A DNA stretch of 64,000 nucleotides. It comes from Lantana camara. Taxonomy: Eukaryota; Streptophyta; Magnoliopsida; Lamiales; Verbenaceae. Under the pieces are notes generated by a model that had not been told where the DNA came from, searched no databases, and was given only the letters and a program-made list of their open reading frames with translations. The stretch is from the NCBI GenBank assembly GCA_037501455.1, contig CM074860.1:49796501-49860500 (forward strand), in the 5' to 3' direction. The translations under genes and the position numbers were made by a program. This document shows, piece by piece, positions 10,665 through 21,578 of the stretch (positions within the stretch are counted from its first letter, which is position 1; every line of letters starts with the position of its first letter).

Positions 10665-10720
10665 CACACACACATGGATCACGGCACACACATGCACACA
10701 CACACATGCACACACACATT
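10665..10720. repeat. CA-rich microsatellite in C LTR
   Basis: An interrupted CACA tract whose length differs from the other C LTR (around 19805-19855). Confidence 0.85.
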
Positions 10721-11199
10721 ATGAACATGTTCTTGAGCTTATTTGAATATTCAAAGGGGGTGTGTAACATGTTCTATCATATTCATATTCATAACATAAG
10801 ATTAAAGTATAATATAGCAAAATATATGAACTTTCTATGAAAAATAATTCTAAATAAATTACTCTTAGCATGAACAAGATCATAAACATTTAAATACATA
10901 ATCACATTATATCATATCATAATTCATGCATATAATTAAATAAAATTCCATAATGTGCTCACATTATATTTAAACTATCAACTATGCACATATTTCATAA
11001 AATAAATTCCTAAAGCATTATTTAATTAATCCTAGGCATGCTACTATTATTTCTATACTAAGAACATTATATAAAACATGAGATGATAGAAGAAAACATA
11101 CCTTAGAGAGAGAAGAGGGAGAGTGGCGTGAGGTTTGGGGAGAGGGAGAGAGTGATTTTTGTGTGTTGAATGTGAGGTATAAATGAGGCTTAAGGGGGG

Positions 11200-11207
11200 T
11201 ATTTATA
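11200..11207 (-). promoter_or_regulatory. Element C TATA box (3' LTR)
   Basis: The minus strand reads CCTATAAATACCCC. The active 5' LTR copy is at 20342-20349, about 100 bp before the donor-like AAG|GTATGT. Confidence 0.7.
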
Positions 11208-12346
11208 GGTAGTCATAAGGGGTTTCTAAGCAATAAATGAGAGTTTAAGAGAGATGTGGTTGCCTACGGTTTCAACAAATGCTTGGTAATTAAATTGAAG
11301 ATGTGGTTTAATTATAATTTGAACAAATGCTAGGTTATTAACTAAGAAATGTGGAGAAATTATGCTCATTTGTTTAATTCTTCTAGAAGAGCATGAGGTC
11401 ATGGATGATGTCATTTGGAATAAAAATAAATGTAAAAATAATATAAAATTTATTCAAGAGTCGAGAGGTAAAATTTTGATGTAGTGAATGAATGGAAGAA
11501 TGAGTGAAAAATGAGCTTCGTTTTAGTTATAAACATGAAATATTTGGAGTTTTTGTTTATAAATTATGAACATTAAAGATGATGAAAATCATAGGAAAAA
11601 TTATATAAACGAAGCCATGATAAAGTTTAAAGTTTGGAAAAATCACTATATTGTACAGAAAAATTCAAGGATCGTTTTAAGTATAATTTCGACTATTGAA
11701 TAAAAGCTAATTATTTTAAAATAAAACGATGATTTTTAAATAGGAAAATATTTATAAATATGCTATAGGTGAAATCGAGTTTTTGGTAAATGCATGAAAA
11801 TTCATGAAATAATTTGAGGGTCGTTTTGGTTATAATTTTGAATATCAAAAGGTAGGTGAATAAGGTTTTATTGATGATCGAATCATAAGCTAGGGTTTTT
11901 GCCGGTTTTTGATACTACGGGAGTTAGGATGGGAATTATGGTGTAAGGAGAGTATCACGATCCTCGAAATAATGTGAGGATTATTTTGGTTAAAATATTG
12001 GGTAGTGAAAGTGTTTCGGGAGATGTAGGAATATTTTTGGGCTGTAGGGGTATTTTCGTAATTTCCAACCTAAAACTGTAGGAATGGGTTTTGAAGCATA
12101 TGAAGGGTTTTTAGGTGCTAGAAAGGAATGATTACTAGAATTCTAGGATTTTATGAAAAGAGTTTCAAGGCACGAGTTAAAAGAGTTAAATCTATGAACA
12201 TTTAGTAAAATGTAACACATAAAAACACATAAGTCACATAAAATGCAATGCATGAAGTGAATTAATAGGGATCGAGATTATAAACGCTTCCTGAGTTGCC
12301 CTTTACTTACTTTCTCAACTTGGCCCTGAGTAGGGCTGTTACAATC

Positions 12347-12360
12347 TTCCCCCCTTTAAA
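12347..12360 (-). other. Element C polypurine tract
   Basis: On the minus strand a TTTAAAGGGGGGAAGA tract directly precedes the 3' LTR. Confidence 0.85.
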
Positions 12361-12371
12361 AGAATCTGTCC

Positions 12372-14225
12372 TCAGATTCTATTATTGTCCTTGAACAGTC
12401 CTGGATAATGTTTCAACATCTTTTCCTCTGTTTCCCAAGTCTGTTCTTCTGTACCATTTCTTTTCCACAAGATTCTAACGAGGGGAATTCTTCGGTTTCT
12501 CAACTCTTGGAATTTCCTGTCAAAGATTCTGACTGGCTTTACTTCATAAGTAAGGTCGGGTTCTAGTGGTACTTCTTCAACAGGTAGGATATGTGAATCA
12601 TCAGCAAAGTACTTGCGGAGTTGGGACACATGGAATACGTTATGTATTCCAGTAAGACTTGCTGGTAGGTCTAGGCGATAGGCTGTTGGACCGATACGTT
12701 CCAGTATTTCAAAAGGTCCAATATATCGAGGGTTTAGCTTTCCTCCTTTCCCAATTCGTATAAACCCTTTTCTTGGAGATGCTTTCAAGAATACCTTTTC
12801 GCCTATTGCGAATTCTATGTCCCTTCTTCGATTATCAGCATAACTTTTCTGCCGATCTTGGGCAGCTTTTATTCTTTGTTTGATGATTTCAACTTTTTCT
12901 ATTGCCTCTTCTACCCAACTCTTAACAATATTTCCTTGGGGTTTCCTTTTAATTTCCTTGGTTTCATCCATATCCCAATATAATGGGGATCTGCATTTTC
13001 TTCCATATAGGGCCTCATAAGGTGCAACTTGGATTGAGGCCTGATAACTGTTGTTGTATGCAAATTCCACAAGGGGTAGGCAATCCTTCCAATTGTCTTG
13101 GAAATCTAAGGCACAAGCCCTTAACATATCTTCCAGGTATCGGATGGTTCTTTCAAATTGCCCGTCGGTTTGAGGATGTGCTGTTGTGCTGAAGTTTAAC
13201 TTGGTACCCATCATTTCTTGAATGTTTTGCCAAAGTTGTGAAGTGAACTTTGGGTCCCTGTCTGAAACTATTCCAAGAGGTACTCCATGCAACCGAATAA
13301 TTTCCTTTTGATAGAGCTTGGCTAACGAGTTAACATTATCAGTTGCTTTGACAGGTAAGAAATGTGTGGATTTTGTTAATCTATCGATGATAACCCAAAT
13401 ACCATCAAATCCTCCTTTAACTTTGGGAAATCCATAAAGAAAATCCATGGTTACCTGATCCCATTTCCAAGTAGGGATAGATAATGGTTGCAACAATCCT
13501 CCAGGTCTTTGATGTTCTGCTTTAACTCGTTGACAAGTCAGACATTTCTTGATGTAATTGGCTATGTCTCTTTTCATACCGTTCCACCAGAAATGCCTTT
13601 TGAGGTCTTGATACATCTTAGTTCCTCCAGGATGTATCGAGTAACGAGTTTTGTGTGCCTCATCCAATATTTCCTTTCGAACGATACTAGGCACGCAGAC
13701 CCGACTCTTGTATCTCAAAATCCCTTGATCATCGGTTTTGAAATTTTCCTCAAGATCCTTTTCTTTGGATTTGAGACATTTCTGAATCCACTCATCCTGA
13801 GCCTGAGCTTCTTTTATCTTTTCCTTTAGTGGTGGTAGTACCACTAAATTTTCTAATCGAGCTCTTGAGATTACTTTCACAGATTTGCGTACGTTACTTG
13901 AAAGCTTTCCTGAGAGTGATGCTAAGCTTGATTTTCGACTTAAAGCATCAGCCACTACATTAGCCTTTCCTGGATGGTACTGGATTACACAGTCGTAATC
14001 TTCCAGGAATTCCATCCATCTCCTTTGCCTCATATTCAACTCTTTTTGAGTAAAAAGGTACCGTAGGCTCTTATGGTCAGTGAAAACTTCAAAAGTTACC
14101 CCGTAGAGATAATGTCTCCACTTGGTAAGAGGAAATACAATTGCTGCTAATTCCAAGTCATGAGTAGGGTAGTTTTCTTCGTTGGGTTTGAGCTTTCTTG
14201 AGGCATAGGCTATAACTTTTCCATG
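12372..14225 (-). pseudogene. Element C RNase H, integrase and chromodomain region
   Basis: An in-frame continuation of gag-pol after the TAA at 14226-14228. After a short RNase H segment ([18 protein letters not shown]) the frame has the integrase zinc domain (HPGGTKM...CLTCQR, HHCC). The catalytic core has MDFLYGFP for the first Asp, VSDRDPKF for the second, and DGQFERT for the Glu. [13 protein letters not shown]...YRLDLP GPY/F-like module follows, then a chromodomain-like tail with [10 protein letters not shown] and TWETEEKM. Integrase inserts the cDNA; the tail is thought to guide chromovirus insertion into heterochromatin. The frame is open for over 590 codons and ends with the normal stop at 12372-12374. 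It counts as broken only through the upstream stops. Confidence 0.93.
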
Positions 14226-16418
14226 TTACATTAATACACAACCTAGCCCTTCTTTAGAGGCGTCGGTATAAACTGTATAACCTTCCTTCCCTTCAGGTAA
14301 GGTTAGTACTGGTGCAGAAGTCAATCGTTGCTTTAATTCTTGAAAACTTTGTTCGCACTGTTTGGTCCATTCAAATTTTCTTTCCTTCTTTGTTAGCTTT
14401 GTGAGAGGTGCAGCTATCTTGGAGAAGTCCTTTACGAACCTGCGATAATAGCCTGCAAGTCCTAGGAAACTTCTTACCTTTGATGGGTTCCTTGGTACTT
14501 TCCAATTTGTAATTGCTTCAATCTTTGAAGGATCTACTTCAACACCTGATCCCGAAATTATGTGTCCAAGGAACGCAACTTTTTCTATCCAGAACTCACA
14601 TTTGCTGAACTTAGCATATAGCTTATGATCTTGCAAAGTACTCAACACTATGCGAAGATGTTCAGCATGTTCCTCAGGTGTTTTGGAAAATACCAGAATG
14701 TCATCGATGAAAATGACCACAAATTTATCTAGACATGGTCGGAATATCCGATGCATCATGTCCATGAATGCAGCAGGTGCATTGGTCAATCCAAAAGGCA
14801 TTACTATGAACTCAAAGTGTCCATAGCGGGTATTGAAAGCTGTTTTAGGGATATCCTCCTCCCTAATCTTTAATTGATAATACCCTTGCCTTAAGTCTAA
14901 CTTTGAATAGACTCGAGATCCTTGAAGGACATCGAATAACTCCTCTATATGGGGTAGAGGGTATTTATTCTTTATGGTCATTCGGTTAAGTTCTCGGTAG
15001 TCGATGCACATCCGTAATGACCCATCTTTCTTCTTTACAAACAATACTGGTGCTCCCCAAGGTGAGGTACTGGGACGGATATATCTTGATTCGATCAAGT
15101 CATCAAGTTGTTTTCTCAACTCCTGAAGTTCAGCTGGGGCCATCCGATAAGGGGTCTTAGAGAAAGACTCTGCCCCAGGGATTGTATCGATTACAAATTC
15201 TAACTCGCGCTCTGGAGGTAACGAGTTTAGATGTTCTGGGAAAACGTGGAGAAACTCATTTACCACTTCTACTTCCTCAACCTTAAGTTGGTCCTTTGGC
15301 CTATTTAAGAGATACGCAATGAATCCTATGGCTCCCTTCTGAATCAACTTCTTAGCTTCTGTCATAGAAATCATTGCTACTGATCTCTTATCTTCAGGAA
15401 TCCAACTTTCATCTTGTCCTAAGATGATTTCTTTCTTGAAACAATCCAACTTAGCATGATATTTGTAGAGCCAATCCATTCCCAGAATGATTCCATATCT
15501 TGTTATCGGAAGTTCGATGAGGTCCATTGGGTAGTAACGGTCACCGATTTGTATGGGGCAGCATTTATATACTCGATCCGTTATTAAACAAGCTCCCAAA
15601 GGGGAACTTATCTCGAAATTATATGATGAACATTTAAGGGGAAAATTTAAACGCGCACATAAATTTGATGCAATGAATGAATGCGTGGCACCAGGGTCAT
15701 ATAGGACCTGAACTGGTGTGTTTAGAATGTGTACCGTACCTTCAACAACGTCTGAAGGGTCTGGATCCTCATTTCCTTCCAACGCGTAAGCTTTTCCCTT
15801 GACAAGTGGTTTTCCGGACTTTCCCACGGCTTTCTCCTTTTCCTTAAATCCCGGTCTCTTTGGGCATGTGTTAAACTGATGGTTAGGGTCTCCACACCAC
15901 AAACAAGTGCCAGCTTTCTTTCGACAATCTTGTTCAGTATGTCCCGGTTTGTGACAATATTCACAAGTGATCTCTTCTTGTGAATTAGACGGGACTGACT
16001 TAGGCTTTTGCTGGGCTGGTGTGGGTTTCTTCCCAAATTTCTGGTTAGATGGTCCAGTGGGACGTTTCATTCCTTGAGAGGGCTTATTTTGAGGGGGAAC
16101 AGGGCGATTAGCTGCCTGGCGAATATTCTTGTGAGCCGCTTCGGTCTTCAGGGCTTTATCGACCGCCTTATTATAAGTTTCAATGTCCAATGAAGCTAAA
16201 GCCCATCGAAGGTCTGGCTTTAATCCATCAATGAATCGCTTGGTCTTTCTCCGTTCATCATTCAAAATGTGTGGAGCATACTGAATAAGTCTCACGAACT
16301 TTGCCTCGTACTCAGCCACTGACATATAACCCTGAGTTAAAGTCATAATCTCAGCCTCTCGAGTATCTCTTACCACTTGAGGAATATATTTATTCTGAAA
16401 TTCCTTCACAAACTCCAC
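14226..16418 (-). pseudogene. Element C gag C-terminus, protease, reverse transcriptase, start of RNase H
   Basis: An open frame of 730 codons between two in-frame stops. It begins in gag ([13 protein letters not shown]) and has two CCHC knuckles, [14 protein letters not shown] (about residue 150) and [14 protein letters not shown]. The protease site is DPGATHSF (about 239), with Pro in the usual Ser/Thr position; B and L share this. RT follows with [23 protein letters not shown] and the catalytic FIDDILVFS (about 570). RNase H starts at [14 protein letters not shown], where TAA (14226-14228) replaces a likely Gln codon. Gag and pol are in one frame with no frameshift signal, as is usual for this lineage. 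Confidence 0.94.
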
Positions 16419-16781
16419 TCAACTGTAATCAGTTCGATCTTCTATCCAGGTCAACTTAACGTGCTTCCACCAACTCAAAGCAGGTCCTTCTAGGAGAAAG
16501 GCTGCATACTGCACTCGTTCCCGTTCCTCGGGAAATATATCCATAGCCTCATAAATCTTTTCCAAACTGGCTATCCAATTTTCAGCCTTCGGGTCGTTAG
16601 GTTCTCCAAAGAATTTTGGGGGATTCATTCGGAGAAACCTCTCTAAAGATCGCTCGTTGGTGGGGTTATTCCAAGGTGTACAAGTTCGAACGAACTGCCT
16701 TAAAGCTTCTACAAGTTCGGGGTGTCCGGGCGGATCTTGTGGCGAAGGGGAGTTATTTCGTGGTGTTCTTCGTAGAGGCAT
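16419..16781 (-). pseudogene. Element C gag N-terminus
   Basis: Gag capsid start, from MPLRRTPRN (ATG 16781-16779) to TGA at 16419-16421, in the same frame as the next segment. RFLRMNPPKFFGEP and the FLLEGPALSWWKHV stretch are typical of plant Gypsy gag. A longer upstream in-frame ATG exists (16823). I prefer 16781 because an acceptor-like TGATTTCAG ends 8 nt before it and L gag starts similarly (MPPRRHH). The TGA sits where L has Trp (ITWEVFVQEF). B has TAG at the same codon. Confidence 0.9.
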
Positions 16782-17276
16782 TGTGAATACTGAAATCACA
16801 ATTATATAGGAAATATAATGCATGTGGGGTTAAGAATGTTTCAAAGATCATCACAGGATAACAATCACCAAGTAACATCAATCATCAGACATAAAGTACA
16901 GAAAGAAATAACATTAATACTCACGGTCCTGCTGGTATCTTGAAGCGACTCTAAGACTCATGATGCAAAAATGTAAAGCAACATGAAATAACAGTGTAAG
17001 ATGATCAAAATGTGTCATATATATATATGCGTCAAGGTTAGTATGCTTCAAGAGCTACAAAAGTAAAAGCAAAAAGAAAACGGGGGGTGGACTCGATCTA
17101 CCTCGAGTTACACCCTACAAGTACTGTCACCGTCACCCCTAGTAAGTCAAAGCTGCTACTGTCCGCCGCTGCTACTATGTACTGCTGCAAAAATGGGGAG
17201 TGTCTCCACTGACTGCTATATACATACCCCCGGATAACTATCCTATATACTGTACCTCGTATCTCATGGTCTGAAC
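16782..17276 (-). other. Element C region between accessory ORF and gag
   Basis: About 500 bp without a supported gene. It has a short AT repeat at 17019-17030. An acceptor-like TTGTGATTTCAG ends at 16790, just before the gag ATG, so part may be an intron. I see no other signal. Confidence 0.5.
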
Positions 17277-17378
17277 TCAATCCTCCGTAGCACTACCTGC
17301 CTCGAGGTCAACTGTATCGTCTGAATCTGGAACCCTAATAGGACTCCACTCCTCACTTGGCTCAACACTGTCCTCCTC

Positions 17379-18035
17379 CTAGGGAACAACCTGTAACCCA
17401 TCAGCATCATCACCGATCTCACAGTCCAGCTGGGGCTCCTCCTCCTCGTCCTCATCAGAATGGGCTACCGCCTCTGAAGCCTCACTGTCTCCGGAATGGG
17501 CTGCTGCGGGTCCGGGCTGCATATCTAAAACCTGCTCCCTAACCTGAGTGTCGTTCAGGTGAAGTGCATCCTCCAAACGGCTCCTCATCTGGGCTCGGTA
17601 CTGGTCATGGATCACTATAGAAGCCTCACGGTCCAGAGTCAGACTAACCACGTCCTCCTCGAGCTCAGCCACTCGTGATGCTAGTTCGGAAATAGCAATC
17701 TGGGATGCGGCTAACTGGTCCCGAGCATGATCACAGTCTACTGCTGTCTGTCTAGCCATCTCTCGGTTCCTCTCAGCCTCCAATCGATACTCACCGGTTC
17801 TCTGATACACATAAAAGTAGGCATCCCTCTCGGTCTCTAATAGATGAACCGCTATGTTTGGGTAGGCATACCCGGGAAAGGCCTCCTGACGTGAATCCTG
17901 ACTATGCTGCCTAATCCTCTGCCAAGGATAGTATCTAGGACCCCCACTACGAGTAACCACTAAGGTCCTAGGAGGCTCATACTGATCAAGCCACTCAATG
18001 CTATCAGAACGTGGAAGCTCACCGTAGCCAGCCAT
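17379..18035 (-). CDS. Accessory ORF upstream of gag (element C), coiled-coil/acidic protein
   Basis: 218 codons of unrecognised function between the primer site and gag. The N-terminal 90 residues are globular-looking (EWLDQY, RTLVVTRSGG, YYPWQR). A helical coiled-coil-like stretch lies at about 85-165 (RLEAERNREMARQ, ASRVAELEEDVVSL), then an acidic tail (HSDEDEEEEPQ). It ends at TAG (17379-17381), but the frame stays open and acidic for 33 more codons to TGA at 17277-17279, so TAG may be a recent mutation. B keeps the first 106 codons with strong similarity. An acceptor-like TTTTTCTAG ends at 18043, 7 nt before ATG. Some other plant Gypsy lineages have extra ORFs before gag; I do not recognise this one. 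Confidence 0.75.
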   Translation of the reverse strand: MAGYGELPRSDSIEWLDQYEPPRTLVVTRSGGPRYYPWQRIRQHSQDSRQEAFPGYAYPNIAVHLLETERDAYFYVYQRTGEYRLEAERNREMARQTAVDCDHARDQLAASQIAISELASRVAELEEDVVSLTLDREASIVIHDQYRAQMRSRLEDALHLNDTQVREQVLDMQPGPAAAHSGDSEASEAVAHSDEDEEEEPQLDCEIGDDADGLQVVP

Positions 18036-18140
18036 TTTTACTCTAGAAAAACACTTTACAAATTATTAGAGCAAGGAAATTATAGTGAAATACTCTTTCT
18101 ATCTATTGTTTAAATCAAGTTCTTTCTATCTAAACCTGAT

Positions 18141-18153
18141 GCTCTGATACCAC
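18141..18153 (-). other. Element C primer-binding site
   Basis: The minus strand reads TGGTATCAGAGCA, matching initiator tRNA-Met, seven nt inside the 5' LTR. It lacks the adjacent hairpin and 19-nt motif seen in A, D, G and L. Confidence 0.9.
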
Positions 18154-18160
18154 CTTAGCT

Positions 18161-21100
18161 GTAGCGCCCCTTAACACTACAACCCCGCACCGTAGTACTC
18201 CCCGAGTGGATGTGAGACCTAGCACTCGAGAAATACTCCGGCGAACGGACAAAACTATGCAATACCAGAGTATGAAATTGAAAGGCAACGGAAAATAAAC
18301 TTGAGCAAATAAAAGGGGACAATACATAACAAAGCACATATTATTAAGTTGGATAAGTGTTTACAGCAAAAGTTCTGACTTTAGAGAAGAGTGTTTATTG
18401 TAAGATGTACATGCACTCGTGATTACTCTAATTGACTGGAATGTGACACCTTAAAGCTTCAAGATACCTCTAAGGCGTCGCTGTATAGATTCCTGAAATC
18501 ATGAATTGAAAGAACAGGAGGGTTAGTCAAAATGACTAAGTGACGGGGGTTGAGGGTTATGACTGTAAGCAAGATTTTTGAAGTGTTTTGACCAAGGAAG
18601 TCTTGGTTTGAAATGTATATACTATATAGTAACAAATAAATATATGACAATAATATCCGGTTCATATTGTTTTGAAACAATAGGAGTAGGGGGAATATAG
18701 GCTATACTTTAGAAAATCTATGAACCGTTTTGAAAATGATTTTGTTGCCCGCAAGCTAGGCGTCTCCAACCTTAACTCCTTAAAACCAAGAATATTCGTA
18801 ACGACATTGATCAAGATGTCGTTACACAGTAAAAAGAAATACAACAATATAATACCATCCTTCTTCCTCCAGTGTCACCTCAGGGAGCTACCCCTAGTGA
18901 CGATATACATGAATTTGTGAGGGACGTACCTTTTCCTGTCACTTGGTGTGGAATAACTAACCTCCAGTTAGACCATCACCAAGATCTAGTTGGCGGCTGG
19001 TATAATAGTAGACCTCGGCCCGTGCCTCCCGGACTACTACTTCTACCAAGACCACCGGGCCCATAGGAAAAACAATAACTTTGCTTGCAAGACGAGAATA
19101 TTTACCCGTAAGAAAGTACTAAGTACTTTTCGGGTAAATGTATGGTTTCAATAATTAACAAGAATTATTTTCCCATAAAGGGAAGGATAACTTGAAAGAA
19201 ATTCAAGAAATAAAGTAAAGTATTTTATCATGATTTCAGTTGAAAAGATTTAAAACCCTCACCGGTACCGAGATTTAAGTGGAACTGTGAGGATTCCACT
19301 CTTCGATCTTATGTTCGCCTGAAAGTAATAACTACTACTGGCTTAGAACTAGGTTCTTAGTTCCTAACTAACTAATTACACACAATACTACAATGAAATA
19401 ATTAGAGAAGATACACGTTATGTAATGCGTTAAAGATTTCCCGGTAAACCCTAAATTTACCCGTTTAAGGGAATTTGATTAACAAATTAGGGTTTATGGG
19501 ATCTTTAACTAATCAAATATTTATCAACCATACTGTAATTCTAATTGTAAGATTTGAAATGAAATTCAAGGTTTAATTTGACAATGTAGGTTATCTTTTG
19601 AAAAATATTACATAGTTGATTGATTTTTGGAAAAATTTAGGAAAAATATTTCTTTAAAAATTCCAAAACTTATTTTATAATTATTTTTATAATAATTTCG
19701 AAATTAATTGGATTTTGGTTGACCAAAAGTCAAAATTACTATTAAAAACATTTACTATTCAATTTCATATGAATTAAACACTTTATAACACAAAATCAAA
19801 TTCATACACACACACACATGGATCACGGCACACACATGCACACACACACATCCAAGAACATTATGAACATGTTCTTGAGCTTATTTGAATATTCAAAGGG
19901 GGTGTGTAACATGTTCTATCATATTCATATTCATAACATAAGATTAAAGTATAATATAGCAAAATATATGAACTTTCTATGAAAAATAATTCTAAATAAA
20001 TTACTCTTAGCATGAACAAGATCATAAACATTTAAATACATAATCACATTATATCATATCATAATTCATGCATATAATTAAATAAAATTCCATAATGTGC
20101 TCACATTATATTTAAACTATCAACTATGCACATATTTCATAAAATAAATTCCTAAAGCATTATTTAATTAATCCTAGGCATGCTACTATTATTTCTATAC
20201 TAAGAACATTATATAAAACATGAGATGATAGAAGAAAACATACCTTAGAGAGAGAAGAGGGAGAGTGGCGTGAGGTTTGGGGAGAGGGAGAGAGTGATTT
20301 TTGTGTGTTGAATGTGAGGTATAAATGAGGCTTAAGGGGGGTATTTATAGGTAGTCATAAGGGGTTTCTAAGCAATAAATGAGAGTTTAAGAGAGATGTG
20401 GTTGCCTAAGGTTTCAACAAATGCCTGGTAATTAAATTGAAGATGTGGTTTAATTATAATTTGAACAAATGCTAGGTTATTAACTAAGAAATGTGGAGAA
20501 ATTATGCTCATTTGTTTAATTCTTCTAGAAGAGCATGAGGTCATGGATGATGTCATTTGGAATAAAAATAAATGTAAAAATAATATAAAATTTATTCAAG
20601 AGTCGAGAGGTAAAATTTTGATGTAGTGAATGAATGGAAGAATGAGTGAAAAATGAGCTTCGTTTTAGTTATAAAGATGAAATATTTGGAGTTTTTGTTT
20701 ATAAATTATGAACATTAAAGATGATGAAAATCATAGGAAAAATTATATAAACGAAGCCATGATAAAGTTTAAAGTTTGGAAAAATCACTATATTGTAGAG
20801 AAAAATTCAAGGATCGTTTTAAGTATAATTTCGACTATTGAATAAAAGCTAATTATTTTAAAATAAAACGATGATTTTTAAATAGGAAAATATTTATAAA
20901 TATGCTATAGGTGAAATCGAGTTTTTGGTAAATGCATGAAAATTCATGAAATAATTTGAGGGTCGTTTTGGTTATAATTTTGAATATCAAAAGGTAGGTG
21001 AATAAGGTTTTATTGATGATCGAATCATAAGCTAGGGTTTTTGCCGGTTTTTGATACTACGGGAGTTAGGATGGGAATTATGGTGTAAGGAGAGTATCAC

Positions 21101-21486
21101 GATCCTCGAAATAATGTGAGGATTATTTTGGTTAAAATATTGGGTAGTGAAAGTGTTTCGGGAGATGTAGGAATATTTTTGGGCTGTAGGGGTATTTTCG
21201 TAATTTCCAACCTAAAACTGTAGGAATGGGTTTTGAAGCATATGAAGGGTTTTTAGGTGCTAGAAAGGAATGATTACTAGAATTCTAGGATTTTATTAAA
21301 AGAGTTTCAAGGCACGAGTTAAAAGAGTTAAATCTATGAACATTTAGTAAAATGTAACACATAAAAACACATAAGTCACATAAAATGCAATGCATGAAGT
21401 GAATTAATGGGGATCGAGATTATAAACGCTTCTTGAGTTGCCCTTTACTTACCTTTCTCAACTTGGCCCTGAGTAGGGGTGTTACA
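18161..21486 (-). repeat. Element C 5' LTR (right copy, 3326 bp)
   Basis: TGTAGCGCCCC to GTGTTACA on the plus strand. On the element strand it has TATAAATA (20349-20342), donor-like AAG|GTATGT (intron from 20243), inverted repeats 18874-18901 and 18798-18825, hairpin TTAGTC/GACTAA (18523-18539) with CTAAC, and acceptor ATTTCAG ending at 18493. The predicted intron is 1751 nt. Confidence 0.95.
18493..20243 (-). other. Predicted LTR intron (element C 5' LTR)
   Basis: Donor CTAAG|GTATGTTT, hairpin TTAGTC-aaaat-GACTAA with CTAAC as branch-point candidate, acceptor GATTTCAG|GAATC. It has the same order as the A LTR despite little overall similarity. Not tested. Confidence 0.5.
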
Positions 21487-21578
21487 GTATTTGTTTTATT
21501 AAGTACCGACACCTTGATCAGTGTCGCTACTATTTTCTCAGATTTTAAGAAGTTAAGGTTGGAGAAGCCTAGCTTGCG
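21487..21578 (+). repeat. Element B 5' LTR, middle part (between C and D)
   Basis: It begins with the second GTATT copy of the C target duplication, then continues the B LTR through an inverted repeat (21503-21530). D starts right after, at 21579. Confidence 0.9.

Larger units (their letters stand above)
9016..12343 (-). repeat. Element C 3' LTR (left copy, 3328 bp)
   Basis: On the plus strand it runs TGTAGCGCCCC to GGGCTGTTACA. It matches 18161-21486 almost throughout. Clear differences include CA-repeat length near 10690-10720 and scattered substitutions. On the element strand it carries TATAAATA (11207-11200), a donor-like AAG|GTATGT near 11103, 28-bp inverted repeats at 9730-9757 and 9654-9681, and an acceptor-like ATTTTAG near 9350 (ATTTCAG in the other copy). 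Confidence 0.95.
9016..21486 (-). mobile_element. Element C: near-complete Tekay/Del-like Ty3/Gypsy retrotransposon
   Basis: A 12.47-kb element on the minus strand with two closely matching LTRs (9016-12343 and 18161-21486), a 5-bp target duplication, a primer site at 18141-18153 and a polypurine tract at 12347-12360. Coding order is accessory ORF, gag with zinc knuckles, protease, RT, RNase H, integrase, chromodomain-like tail. Only two in-frame stops break gag-pol. With near-identical LTRs this makes it one of the youngest insertions here. The C-terminal VRILWK...[11 protein letters not shown] motif fits the Tekay-type chromodomain of plant chromoviruses. Assignment to that lineage is from motifs only. 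Confidence 0.95.
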
